Notes under the pieces: generated by a model | The model's database searches: none | What the model saw: only the letters and a program-made list of their open reading frames with translations | What the model was told of the DNA's origin: nothing | Source: Codonopsis lanceolata | Lineage: Eukaryota; Streptophyta; Magnoliopsida; Asterales; Campanulaceae | Reading direction: 5' to 3' | Assembly: GCA_013146195.2 (NCBI GenBank) | Contig: CM028379.1 | Coordinates: 159,556,437-159,620,436, forward strand | Length of the DNA stretch: 64,000 bases | Program-made: the position numbers and the translations under genes | Shown here: positions 34,791-46,507 of the stretch, piece after piece | Layout: each line of letters opens with the position of its first letter | Numbering within the stretch: position 1 is the first letter of the stretch

Positions 34791-36226
34791 CTTCCACATA
34801 TTTCGCCGTCATCGCCTCAAGCGACAGACTCACAAATCTTAAGCAAATCTAAGGCTTTGCGAAAACTCAGTTCTCTACAAACAAGAAGCTTTATTTAAGG
34901 TGAAATTTTCATTTCTCGATCTGGGATCTGGGTCGGTAATTATGAATTTCTTTTTCTCCGTCTTTGATTTCTATCCCGATTATCTGTTTGAATGTTTTCG
35001 TTTAATTCTTCAATACCCACCATTAATTTTACGTTGTGTATGCCTGAAGCTCGTTTCGTTTTTTTGGATATTGTAGGAGGAATTTGCTTGTTTTCATCGA
35101 ATCTTCTTTAAATGAGAAAATAATGGCTGGATAATGTAACAAGTTTTGGGAATTTTGTATTTGTTGTGAAATCGGGTTTGGCTGTTAATGAATCCCAACT
35201 CCGTCCCAAAGAAATAGTCACACTCCCTATATTGAAATAGTCAACACGGAACAATCTCAAATCGATAGTAAACAATAACATACATTTAAATTGGACTATC
35301 AATTTTCAACTTTCGAATTTATTAGGACAAAACTAAAGTAAGTATAAATCCTTGTTTATCATCTAAGTTGACCCAAAAAAGGTAAGAAATGGACACTTTA
35401 TTTTTAGATGGAGGGAGTATATTACTTGGCTCAGTTAGTGCTTAAATAAACAATGAAAACAACATAGGCTAATATAAAAAAGCTATATGATTATCAATTT
35501 ATCATAATGACCTTCGTTTCTTTTCTTTTTTCTTTAATGAGATTCTTTGAAGCTAAGAGTTTGTGGTTCCATGTATGGAATTTGTAATCTATTAGTCACC
35601 CTAGAACTGGGGTCAATTGGAATTTGTGATGGCGATATATATTTGTCAAAGTGGATTATCTATTTAGTAGCAAAGTTATCAAAAAGCACAAAAGGCTGCT
35701 CCATATTTTGCAAATATATATTTAGTCATAGGATTGTGCTTACCGGTTGGTTGAAAGAAAAGATAACGAGAGGAGTCGGCAATAAACTATTCGCCACTCT
35801 TTTGTTTTGGCTGTAACTGGGTTATTAATGATGTCTATTATTTTTTATCCGAGGGTTATGTTGTATCAGTTGACGATCAAGTCTGTGGAGATCAGAGCAT
35901 TTATTTCAAATGTTTAGTTTGTGTATCTAGTAACTTTAGCTCTCTGGCATTCTCTGTGAGTTGGACGACAACTGTTACCCCTTCTTGGGCAAGTGGTTGG
36001 TGCAACGCCGTGCTCCATGGAGAAGCAGTTCGTTCCTGTCAAACACTACTCACTCTGCATAACCTCGGATAATATCCTCTTGGCCCCTTTTAGATATTGA
36101 AGTGAATTTTACTTGTTAAGTTGCTCTATGTTTTACATTGGTTAACTGGATGTTTAGTAGCTTTTCTGCTTTTCAGTACAATAATTGCTGATTGAAGACA
36201 AAAGCATAAGGAGAACCTACTATTTA
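34791..36226 (+). other. Probable promoter and intron-containing 5' leader of the lipase gene
   Basis: A GC-richer stretch at about 34790-34900 ends in AAG/GTGAAA, a possible donor. A possible acceptor TTTTCAG lies near 36171-36177, some 50 bases before the ATG. This would give a 5' UTR intron of about 1.3 kb containing a Stowaway-like MITE. Inferred from sequence only. Confidence 0.4.
35196..35417. mobile_element. Stowaway-like MITE
   Basis: CAACTCCGTCCCAAAGAAATAGTC at the left pairs imperfectly with TTTTTAGATGGAGGGAG at the right, followed by TA. About 220 bp, no ORF. Confidence 0.7.
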
Positions 36227-37889
36227 ATGAGTTCAGAAAGGGATCATTTTGAACTTTCTGGGCCCTTGCACCTGACTCCTGTTGACTGGTATGAGTTTTT
36301 CCTTCCTTTAGTGGTTTTCTTGAGTTGGACCAAAGCTTTTAGACGGCATAGTAGGAGGGTTGTGCATCAGTGAACATTAGTAGATATTCTGAAAGAGAGA
36401 ATAATTGTTATCGTTGGCGCTGGTTATTCAATGTAAAGATTTATGCTTAGTGTCACAGTCCACATCCCATAGGAAAGGGAAATTATTGGGCCAAATAAGC
36501 AGGCCAATCTCCTGTTTATATGATTCCAACGAGGGCATGGCAAAACTGGGTGTCACAGGTTTGGGTGAGAGAATGTGACAATACTACATTGGTTTGGGAC
36601 ATGCAAACAGGTTGGTAGCACTGATTGGAGGCTTGGAGCCCCAATCCGTGACATTAGGTTGTCATACCCGTGGAACACCCGTTCTCCACTTGTTTACCAG
36701 AGTTGCTCTTTTCTTTTAGTTAGTGTTGAGCTCATAGAGCATTGGGGTCAAGCAAGTAGGCTTTAAGCTTTAGCCAAGTACACATGAGGGCGTCCACAAC
36801 TCTTATTCCGAATATAGTGAACCTGAGTTTGTCACCTCGTGTCTTGTTCTACTTTCTTTTGGTTGCACTTTTCTGGTTTGGGCTAGATACTACGGCAAGT
36901 AAACAGAAGGTGTCTTATGCAGGAGTAATGAGCATCACTGTAGGTCAGTTGCTGCCAGTTTGGTTCAGGGTGTTTACATTATACAGCGGGACCGCCAGGA
37001 AAATCGACAAGAGTCAGAAGCTCTTGCTCCTCCTTGGTGGAAGTTCTTCCATTTTGAGGTATACAATCTGCTTGTGGATGATGCTGATTCATCTGTCTTT
37101 GGCGCCATTTACGAATTCAAGCCCGCACCATCCAACAGCAATGTCCCAATAAATGGTATTCCATTTTATGTTATTGCTTTCAGAGGCACCTTAACCAAAG
37201 GTGATGCATTGTCACGAGATATGGAATTGAACATCCATATTGTTCGGAACGGACTGCATCGGACCTCACGGTTTGAGATTGCCATGCAAGCTGTCAGAAA
37301 CATGGTTGCTAGGGGAAATTCAACTATCTGGTTAACTGGTCATTCCCTTGGGGCAGCCATGGCAATGCTTGTGGGAAAGAGCATGGCAAAAACAGGAATC
37401 TTTCTTCAGTCCTATCTTTTCAATCCCCCATTCTTTTCTGCACCAATTGAGAAGATCAAGGCTGCGAAAGTGAAACACGGGATCAGGATCGCCAGCAGTT
37501 TGATAACAGCTGGCCTCGCTGTTGCTGTAAAGGTGACTCAGCAGAGGAAACAGGCAGAAGACATCTTTGCTGCTCTAGTGAATTGGATCCCTTGTTTATT
37601 TGTCAATCCAGCTGATCATATCTGCTCAGAGTATGTAGGGTATTTTGAACATAGGAAAAAGATGGAGGATATTGGAGCAGGAATTATTGAGAAGTTGGCA
37701 ACTCAGCATTCTATGGGAGGTCTATTTATGAACGCCATTGGGAAAGAGTCAGATGAACCGTTGCACCTCATTCCTACAGCATATCTAACGGTCAACGTGA
37801 CTCCTGCTCGCGATTTCAAGGAAGCTCATGGCATTCACCAATGGTGGAGATCTGATCAAGTCTTGGAGTCCAAACTTTATAAGCACTAG
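36227..37889 (+). CDS. Class-3 lipase-like alpha/beta hydrolase (At4g10955-type), 2 coding exons
   Basis: Resembles the plant family annotated as GDSL esterase/lipase At4g10955-like, whose fold is that of fungal-type class 3 lipases. The substrate is not known to me. Coding exons 36227-36288 and 36923-37889 join Trp21 across the intron and give 342 residues. The start MSSERDHFELSGPLHL fits the family; an in-frame ATG at 36185 would add 14 residues. The nucleophile elbow GHSLG places the catalytic Ser at about 162. IAFRGT upstream is the oxyanion-side motif, DHIC supplies a candidate acid, and the C-terminal His in GIHQWW a candidate base. A weakly hydrophobic stretch (SSLITAGLAVAVKV) may be membrane-facing. 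No signal peptide is evident. The frame is uninterrupted. Confidence 0.92.
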
Positions 37890-39026
37890 TAAGTAATAAT
37901 TCTTGTGTGATTCTTTCACGGCTCCATTGATGCCGGGGTTCCTAGTAAAGAGTGGTTTAAGCTTGTATCTTGTCTTTGACATTCCTTTGTTTGACGTTCA
38001 ACTCGTCTATTCTTCAAACCCTAGCATAGATTTATTCTTCTTCTATTTCTTCAGCTATTTATGTTTTCCCTTATTGTGTTCCTTAGTTTGATAAGATGTG
38101 GGTTGTTTTTTCCTTCTCTTTTAACACAAGAAATATGATACACAATTGCACCACCGCGTGCACACACATACTAAAATGAATATCACTTGTGTTTTTTTAT
38201 GGGTAATTGTAGCCCATTGTTGGTGTGGGGAACCAAGGACCTCAAGGTATTTACGTCTTTGTCATCTCTCCCTCCAATTGGGGTCAAACTTATGTTCGAA
38301 CGGATTCATACAAGTTTTCTACTAAAAGAAACGTTGAATTCTTGTAATCTTTATAACAAAAACGAAGATAACCCACTGAAGTTCAGTTATTTTCCAGGAT
38401 ATAGGCCCTCAGTTTAGGGCCACCCATACAAACCCATCAAATGGTGCCAATTGACCCAACCCATCACAGAGCCATTTGTGGTTTCGAATTGGTTACTTAG
38501 TAGTTGAATGAGCTTGTGTTCCCGGTTGAATTTGGATTTAGTTTTGTACACCATCCAGCGACTGCGAGTTGATCTCAGGGATAAATTTGGGCCGATCCCC
38601 TTTGAACGATTTCAAACCACTCGAATACTATAAACATTTTTTAAGTCAAAAAATGACACTTTTAGGGTCGAAAAAAATACGATACCCTTAATAAATCGAG
38701 CATGACACACACGATATCAATTCATGCTTTATATGTTGCGAATGCATTTTGTGCGTTGTAATTCAAAATTGATGTATTGTGATGCATTGAACAAATGATC
38801 TTTAGTACGCGTTTATTTCATTTAGGGTATTGAAATGAGACTTACATGATTAAAACTAAAGGAAACTAACTTACAATTTCTCCTTGATGTTATTATAGCT
38901 GACAAAAATCTTGGCTTGGCTTTGTTTGTCTTCGAGCCAATCATGTTTAGGCTGTTTAGCTAACAAACTCGGTTCAAACTAAATCTTTCAAATACATATA
39001 TATATAAGTTAGGTAATCTAAATGAG
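37890..39026. other. Intergenic after the lipase gene
   Basis: No further gene recognised. It presumably includes the lipase 3' UTR. Confidence 0.5.
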
Positions 39027-39034
39027 GTAAAATC

Positions 39035-40847
39035 TAGAGCCGTCAAAATGGGCCAAACCCGTTGGGCTAGTCCGCCCCGCCATACAAAAATGGTGGGTTG
39101 GGTTAGTAAATTATAGGTCCGTTTTGGAGCGGGCCTAACGGGCTTGAACCGCGCGGGTCGCGGGGTAACCCGCTATTTTTGGAAGCTGCAAAAAGCAAAA
39201 TTGAAAAACGAAATTAAAGACAGAAAATAAGGTTTTTTATTTTCTGAAAAGTGTGAATTGTGATTGTGAAATATCAAGACTTTAAAATTAAAACCTATCA
39301 CTGAACCATCGGCCCATCAATTGAGTAGCTCACTGCTCAATGCTCAATGCTCACTCACCTAACCCAATACAATAACCCAATTTCCAAGACAAGAGGACCA
39401 AGAGTCATGAGTAATTGAGTACCCCCAAGCAGAGTAGCAGACATTACAATTTATATATTTACAACCACTCAATCCTTTTTCCCTTGATCCTTCGGCTTTC
39501 ACCCTTTCTCGATCTCAAATTCTCAATATCCGGTAATGCGTCTCCAACTCCGAGTCTCTGTGTGAGTAACTGAGTATGACTGTGTCTCAAAAGTCAAGAA
39601 GCCATTGTTGACCCCTCTCCGGCTCTCCCTCTGATCAGACAGGTCCACCATCGTCCATCATCGCTCACTCGCTCTCTCTCTCTCAGTCCATCATCTGGCC
39701 GTCGTTATTTGTGCATGCTCACACAATTGGTTATTTGTGTTATGATACGAGTGTGTGTTTATGTTAGTGAAACTGGCGTCTGTGTTTTTGGAATGTGTGT
39801 TTATGTTTGTGAAATGTGTATGTAAGGGTGGAGATCATAGCTCTTGTGATGAGCATCGTTGGAGTTTAGATTAAGACATTAAGCTGAGACTTGAGAGTAA
39901 TATAGGGGTTTCGAGCAGATTAACTCAGTTTAAGCTCATTGGTCATAGCTCATTTAATGAGCCTTGTTGTAATATAGGGGTTTCGAGCAGATTAACTCAG
40001 ATTACGTCTATTTTCTGGAATTAGTGTCCTTTTATGATTTCGTTGTAGTTCTTGTATGCTAGGTTGAATTGTACTAGTTAAGATCCGAGTCAATTTATAT
40101 ACATGGACAGGTTTGCAAGGAGACTTCGACGCTGAAGCATTATACTTGGTTCACTTTTGTGTATGATATGTTATAAGTAGTATGTCATGAGCTATAATGT
40201 GCACTATTGTGGTTGTTCAATTGGTTCTCTTGAATTTTAGCTTAAAATTTTTGGGTTTCCAGCACTTATTCTGTTTGATCCTGATTATGACATACTCTTT
40301 CATTGGCCATTGAAGGAAGAAGAGCTCGCTTGAGAGACGTCGAAGGCCTAGAAATAGGGGGTCCATTACTCCAGGACCGGATGCTTCACACTCCTGATGT
40401 ACATTCTTCAGTTGCTCAGCTCGAGCACGAACTTTCTCACACTCCAAAACCAACATTAGGAAGAAGGCATTGCCCGCCATCAACTGTTGGTAAAGTGCCA
40501 AATATATTACTTGATATCACTAGTCAGAATGCTGGCGAATCAAAATTCCTCACACCCCACTCGTCGTTCTCTCTCTCTCACAGTCCACCATCCGACCATC
40601 GATCTCCCTCTCAGTCTTATCAGTCCGCCTTGTATCTCTGTTGGTCCAGGACTCACTTTAACTTGGATACACAATTTCCTTTTGGGATGGGTTGGTCCGC
40701 CCCGCCCCGCAACCCAATGTGGGTTGGGTTGGACCAATGTCTTCCCAGTCCGCCATTTTTACGGGTTGGTCCGCCCCGCCCCGCTATTTGGCGGGGTCCG
40801 TCATTTGACGGGTTGGCCCGCTCCGTTGGTCCGTTTTGACGACTCTA
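39035..40847. mobile_element. Non-autonomous hAT element, 1.8 kb
   Basis: The ends TAGAGCCGTCAAAATGGG and the complement of CCGTTTTGACGACTCTA form hAT-type terminal inverted repeats. A perfect 8 bp duplication GTAAAATC flanks at 39027-39034 and 40848-40855, the hAT hallmark. Both subterminal zones are rich in GGTCCGCCCCGCC/GGGTTGGG motifs. There is no transposase. An open frame on the minus strand (40217-40501) with an unusually protein-like composition may be a captured fragment. Confidence 0.9.
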
Positions 40848-40914
40848 GTAAAATCTCATCAAAATGCATTTGCTAAAAAAAAGAAAATCAATTTTGAGTA
40901 TTATTATATAGTAA

Positions 40915-42088
40915 TTTACGGAACAAAAGTTTACGGAACAAAAGTTTAAAACAAGTTCTTAAAAATAGTTATGTAAAATAAAAATATTTGATAGAACAAA
41001 AATAATAGTAACAGTCAATAAAACAAAAAATAATTTAAACTGTGGTTAGTAAAATAATAAAAATAATTTACGGAACAAAAGTTTTCTGTAAAACTAATCC
41101 TTAAAAATAAAACAAAAATAATAGTTACGAAGTCAATAAAACAAAAAAAATAATAGAAGTTAGTAAAATCAAAATAATTTACGGAACAAAAATAATAGTT
41201 AACAGTAAACATAATTTCGTTATTTTGATTTTAGCTTATTTTCTTATCAGAAATTCCTTTATTCGTAAAATACAAATATAATTTAATAATAGTAATCATT
41301 CAAAATGAAGAATTTATTTGAGTTCACATTCCATTTACAGGGCGGAAAAAATTCAAGTTTGTTCGAAGACATTCCTTCTACAAAGTTTTCAAATAGTATA
41401 AAGTGTTCGAGGTTGTTAGGCCATTGATTGACACTTAAACTTGGTGTTCCAGTAATGCTATTGAGAAATGTTGACCATGCTACATTGTGCAATGAAACAA
41501 GACTAATTATCATAAATCTTTAGGATCACATTGTTGAAACAATTTTTTTTGAAATGAAGGAATGTTGGAGAAAATGTTTTTTATTCAAATATTGTCATTA
41601 ACTCCATCCGACATAGACTCTAAGGGGTGGCCAGTTGTAGAGTTAAAGCTTTACAAAATGTGAGGTCTCAAGTTCGATCACTTCTCATGTCCCTTTAGGG
41701 GAAAGGTTTACACACCTAAAAAAAACTTTCAAAAAAACTTCATCTAATGTAAGGCTGACTTTCAAGTTTTAGAGAAGATAATTTCGTATCATATGCAATG
41801 ACAATTAACAAGTGACAAAATCAATAATTGCATGCAAGTCTTTTCTTGAAAAAACCAGTATTTAGCCATATGCAGTTATATGTCGCAATTTCTAGAGTAA
41901 CAAATTATTTTGATTTGAAGATATTGATATGCGATGAAGATAAAAAACCAACTAATAAAATAACAAATATTGTGTATAAGGAATTTTTAAAGAATTTATA
42001 ATGAGTAGTGATATAATAATGTGTATTATTTGTTAATAAACTGATATACTAATCATGTGTTTAACGGACAGGTTAACAAAACTAGTTA
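40915..42088 (-). repeat. Unclassified dispersed repeat, copy B
   Basis: The reverse complement aligns with 7435-7770 and 8670-9400: it starts at AACTAGTTTTGTTAA (at 42088 on the minus strand) and ends in the TTTTGTTC...ACTATTATTTTTGTT tandem region. It lacks the MITE present in copy A but carries a SINE that copy A lacks. Confidence 0.72.
41609..41735 (+). mobile_element. tRNA-derived SINE
   Basis: An A-box-like GTGGCCAGTTGTAGAG and a B-box-like AAGTTCGATCAC (RNA polymerase III promoter elements) sit in a 127 bp insert ending in A-rich sequence. It is bounded by AACTCCATC (41600-41608) and AACTTCATC (41736-41744), a 9 bp duplication with one change. Copy A of the host repeat lacks this insert. 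Confidence 0.8.
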
Positions 42089-42095
42089 TATAGTA

Positions 42096-42353
42096 CTCCC
42101 TCCGTCCCTAAATTATCGTCTCACTTTCCTTTTTCGTCCGTCCCAAAATAATTGTCCACTTTGAAACTTACCTTTTTAGAACATCACTTTTACCACTTTA
42201 CCCTTACTTTTCCACTCTACTTTAATTATGGGCCACATATACATGGACATTAATGGAAACTACACATTAAACCAATATAAATAATCAAGTCAATTACTTT
42301 TTCTTAAACTGTGCGCCGGGTCAAACAGGACAATTATTTAGGGACGGAGGGAG
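42096..42353. mobile_element. Stowaway MITE, 258 bp
   Basis: The ends CTCCCTCCGTCCCTAAATTATCGTC and its near-perfect inverse, ending TTTAGGGACGGAGGGAG, are the Stowaway signature. TA duplications lie at 42094-42095 and 42354-42355. A related copy in the opposite orientation lies at 59155-59400. It abuts the end of repeat copy B. Confidence 0.95.
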
Positions 42354-42355
42354 TA

Positions 42356-43807
42356 GTTGACATACATTGAAAACACAAATCTAAAGTCAATCATCCAATC
42401 CAATGGCTTATCTAAATAAATATATTTCAAATTATCAATTGATTTTTGGTAAAAAGAATCAAGAGATGAACCCCTTTTTTCAGCAAATCAACACTTCAGT
42501 GTCTGATGGGTTGGTTTAGTTTTTAATATTTCTTCGGTTTAAGGACAGTTTTGGTATTCAAAAAAAACTTTTTTTCTTTTTGAAAAAAACAGTACACATT
42601 TTTATCTATGACTTAGTTTGCCTCATTTGGATACCAAATAAATTTTTTACAAAATTTAAATTTATTTATAAGTTGTTGGAAATAAAGATGATATGACATA
42701 TAAATATGTTAAATTTTATGCTACTATTCAGAGAGTTTTTTAATTTTAAATAAAATGAATATATAATGAATTACCCAAGTTTTATTTGCTCTAAAACCGT
42801 CTTACTCAAGTTTTTAAATAAATTTGTGAATTAAATTTACTTTTGATAATCTTAAAAAAGAGTGTATCGTATCCCGAGGGAGGGGGAGAAAATCAAAAGG
42901 TCCCACCCCTCCATGAATATTTGAACATTGAACACCATCCTCCACTAAGGGTAAGGCCCTACTTTCCCACCTCGAGCTTTGAGCTTCAAGAACTTGTCAC
43001 TCTGCGCCCCACTCACTCGAAAGTCGAAACATCCAATCCCAAATGGGTTAGAAAGAAAATGGATAAATCCACCGAAAGCACTTATCTTAGTTAGCAATCA
43101 TATTCATAACAGTTCACAAAACTTTCAATAATTCATTTTTACTATACCCTATAGACTATGCTCCAATTGGCATTTCGGTGATCCAACAAATGTTCAATCC
43201 ACATCTCTTCACTGACACTTCATTGTTTTATAATTTCACACATCAACATATAATAAGTTAAATAAGGATATTATGTTTTATAAAAAATATCCGTAAAATT
43301 ATATTTCTTAAGTTTTAACCCTAAATTACTTCCTTTGTTGATTTTAAAGATTGTAAGTTTCATTTTTATAAGTGGACCTTTAAGTAAAACATCCAAATAT
43401 AATATTATCTTTCAAATTATTATATTTTTTTTCTTTTTCATCTGTTTTAAAATAATTATCCTCTTTCAAAATTTTCATTTTTAAAAAAACATTTTATTAT
43501 TTTAATTTTATTTTTTTTACCTACTTTAATTATGACAAATAATCAAAACTATTAAAAGAAACAACATATTTCATCAATATTTATAATATAATTAATTATT
43601 TTTTTCTTAAACGATATAACAAATCAGATAATTATTTAAAAACAAAAGAATTATAAGTAAATCATTTGCTGCCGGGGGAGGGTATATATATTATAAACAA
43701 TTTTCTTAATTTATTTATGTCAAATCAATCATGACAATTGACAAGTAAAAAACATGAATGCCTAATGAGTTATCAATTTTTCAAGTGTTTTATCTTGAGG
43801 ATCATTA
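42356..43807. other. Intergenic
   Basis: No gene seen. 43430-43646 looks like a degenerate relative of the Stowaway family at 42096 (TTTTAAAATAATTATCCTCTTTC and ACAAATCAGATAATTATTTA parts). Confidence 0.5.
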
Positions 43808-44447
43808 GACCATCTCCAACCCAAAAACTCCAATTTGGTCCAAACTTATCCTAATTTGGGGCAGTTTCAGCACTATCCACTATTCTAACTCCAGCCCTTC
43901 ACACCAAATCTTACACCAAAAAGAATATTTCTTAGCATATTCTATTTTGATTTTCTACTATAATATTTAAAATTGTAATTATTAAGATTACATAATTAAT
44001 AATTATTATGTTTAATAAGTTTATTTTTATAATATTATTTATATAATTAATTATATATTAAAATTAGTAATTTAATACTTTAAATTACAAACCATTTGAT
44101 AAATACAAAACATAATAGATCAATTTATTATAATTTATTATTCTTTTTTAATGCTTTAAAATAAATTACATTATTAATATTTATTACATAGTTATTAATC
44201 AATTAAAATATTTTTAAATTCATAATATAAATTATGAATAATTTGTTGTATTTAAAAATCAATTTTTTATATTAAAAAATAGTGGGTCCTATCAACCCCA
44301 ATTTGGTGTTAGATGAATAGTGTTGCCCCAAATTTGGGGTGACACTATTCATCTCAAATTGGGGAGAGATTTGAGGGTTGGGTTGGAATGGATTTGGGGT
44401 GGCTTTGGACCCAAATTGGGGTTTTGGGGTATCAGTTGGAGATGCCC
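43808..44447. mobile_element. PIF/Harbinger-type MITE, 640 bp
   Basis: GACCATCTCCAACCC at the left is inverse to GGTATCAGTTGGAGATGCCC at the right. TTA duplications flank at 43805-43807 and 44448-44450. Both subterminal regions repeat CCAATTTGG/CCAAATTGGGG motifs around a very AT-rich centre. No transposase. Confidence 0.85.
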
Positions 44448-44776
44448 TTAGGCTTAGATATCGATGTTGGCTTCATACTCAGATTATTAGAGAAAAAAAC
44501 AGAACTGCACCCCCAAATTAAATGATCGTTAAGAATCTATTATTTTATTTTAGGATGTTTAATTTAAATAATTTATTTTGATAATTAAAAAATAAAATTA
44601 TCATTTTATTACTAATAAACTACTAAAATATCATCTTATTAAAAAAAAAATTTAAACTAAAACTTTTGAGGATTATAATTTATACACTTCAAGAAAATGG
44701 GCAGTCCAGTCAGATATTTGACCATCCACGTTACTAAACTCTGTTTTAAAATTAAAAAATAAAAGAGAGGGTAAAA

Positions 44777-45368
44777 CTAACAGTGAAATCCTAAAACAGA
44801 TCCATCACTGACAGCAATGGCGACTCTACACCCAGCTTCTGCCTCCACATGATGGGTAAAGAAATGCAGTACCCTCACCCGTCCCGCCATCTCCATCTTC
44901 GACTCAATCTCCAACGTGGGTCCGACCCGAACTCCACTCAACCCGTCCGTGATAGTCGGCCCCACGTTCTCCGGCTGAGCAGCGCCCAAGGGGAACGACT
45001 TCACCGAGAACGTGGCCGCCATATACTGGGTCCGACCCGACCCGATCTTGCCGGCGGGGACGAACATGAAACCGACCTGGGTGCCGGCGTAGAGGAGCTG
45101 GATTGAGCTGTCGTAGTGGGTGAAGAAACCGCGGTTGGGGTTGTTGACGGAGACGTATTGGGAGAAGGTGAAGCTGACAGAGTAGTTGGTGATGGAGAAG
45201 GTGGGGATTTGGACGGCGGAGACGGTAAGTTTGGGGGATTGGGGTTTGAATAAGGTGAAGAAGATGAATGAGAATGATGATGATAATGAAGAGGAAGAAG
45301 ATTGTAGCTACTATGCAGGAGGCTAGATTTGTTCGGCCAGTTGGCGGTTTTGGGGGTTTCCCTCCCAT
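44777..45368 (-). pseudogene. LEA_2 / NDR1-HIN1-like membrane protein with a frameshift
   Basis: Read on the minus strand, the first frame (from 45368) gives a short cytosolic tail (MGGKPPKPPTGRTNLAS) and a membrane segment rich in Ile/Leu/Phe. The LEA_2 domain is in another frame: SPKLTVSAVQIPTFS, FTFSQYVSVNNPNRG, YDSSIQLLYAGTQVGFM, and the tail VLHFFTHHVEAEAGCRVAIA to SDGSVLGFHC. The change occurs inside or just after the membrane segment (about 45230-45300), in a CTT/ATC-rich run. One extra base would account for it; without it the protein would be about 196 residues. Relatives are plasma-membrane proteins linked to defence and stress. The downstream domain has no other stops, so a sequencing or assembly slip is as likely as real loss. 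GA-rich leader DNA lies upstream at 45400-45660. Confidence 0.8.
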
Positions 45369-46507
45369 TTTTTTGTGGTCTAGAATATTTGTTTGTGTTT
45401 GAGAGAAAGATTGTATTTTGACAGTTCTGTTAGAGCAGCTTAGAGAGAGAGGGGAGAGGCTGATTGGGAAAGGAAAGTAAAAAATGAGAGAGGGGGAGAG
45501 TGTGTGACTAGAGTAAGGTTAGAGAGAGAGTGTGTCACTCTGTGTGTGTAACGTTAGCATGAGATTACAGAGTCAGAGAGGTGTGTAGTGCGCGCGTTTG
45601 TGTAGTTTAGGTAGTGAGGGAGGGAGGGTGGGTGGGTGGGTGGGTGAGGCGAGGGATAGAAATAATGTACTACGACTAGGTTTAATTCATTAATATTATA
45701 CATTTTTCAAAAATATATTTATAAAATTGTCCTGCCTACAATTTTTAACTTGAAATATGGATATACTTCTCAAAGATTAGAGGGAGGAAGTGAAAAGAAT
45801 TGGTTTGGTTTGAGAGGGGGACAAAAGTGCGAAAGAAAAGACTTTCTTTGTTTAGTTTATAATTTTTGTCTTAAAATGTCTCAAATAAATCTAGCTTGTC
45901 CGTTGATTTGTTTTCCAAGAGTATTCAAGTGTTTCTTTCGATTTGGTCTTCAAATTATGTCTTCTTTTATCTCGTTAAATTCTAACTTTCAAGATAAGGA
46001 TAGTACCAATTATAAGTTTCTAATTATGCTAAGCTCAAATGATTCTTCAAGTAAGGTTTTATTTTCACTAATTATGATATTAGAATAAGTTCAATTGTAG
46101 GGATCAAAACCAAATTTTGAATATCTATATAAGAGTATTAGGCTCATTAAAATGTATCAAAATTATGTGTGACACTAGGAAAGGTACTAAATTTGATACA
46201 TTCCCTAATACCACATCTAATTTTAATACTGTTCATTTTGACTATATATTTATGTCATAATATGTATTGGTAAATTATTATATATTAATATTTTAATTTT
46301 GTTTTTATATTATGATATGTGTTTGATATAATTTTTCAAAATTATTATTATTTTAAATGTCGGTCATCCCTTCTTACTCCGGCCCTATGCAGTACTCTCA
46401 TACATCTCTGGCTCACACAACTTCATCTATGTTGAAACACCGTCCACTGTTTCTTCCAAGAAATTGAAGAGCGAGAGAAATTCATCAATTCGAAAAGGCA
46501 ACCACTG
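45369..46507. other. Upstream region of the LEA_2 gene and intergenic DNA
   Basis: 45400-45660 is rich in GAGA and GTGT repeats, a likely promoter and leader of the minus-strand LEA_2 gene. 45660-46507 has no recognised gene. Confidence 0.5.

Noticed and set aside
36784..37152. 122-residue frame overlapping the lipase exon
   Set aside because: The family-conserved frame is the other one; this is its shadow.
22384..37889. DRP1, ORC4 and lipase as a biosynthetic or functional gene cluster
   Set aside because: The proteins belong to unrelated processes and have separate promoters; ordinary neighbouring genes.
40303..40839. 178-residue plus-strand frame inside the hAT element
   Set aside because: Its C-terminal half is a translation of the GC-rich subterminal repeat; the minus-strand frame is the better coding candidate.
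45750..46088. 112-residue plus-strand frame
   Set aside because: AT-rich intergenic DNA without recognised motif or gene structure.
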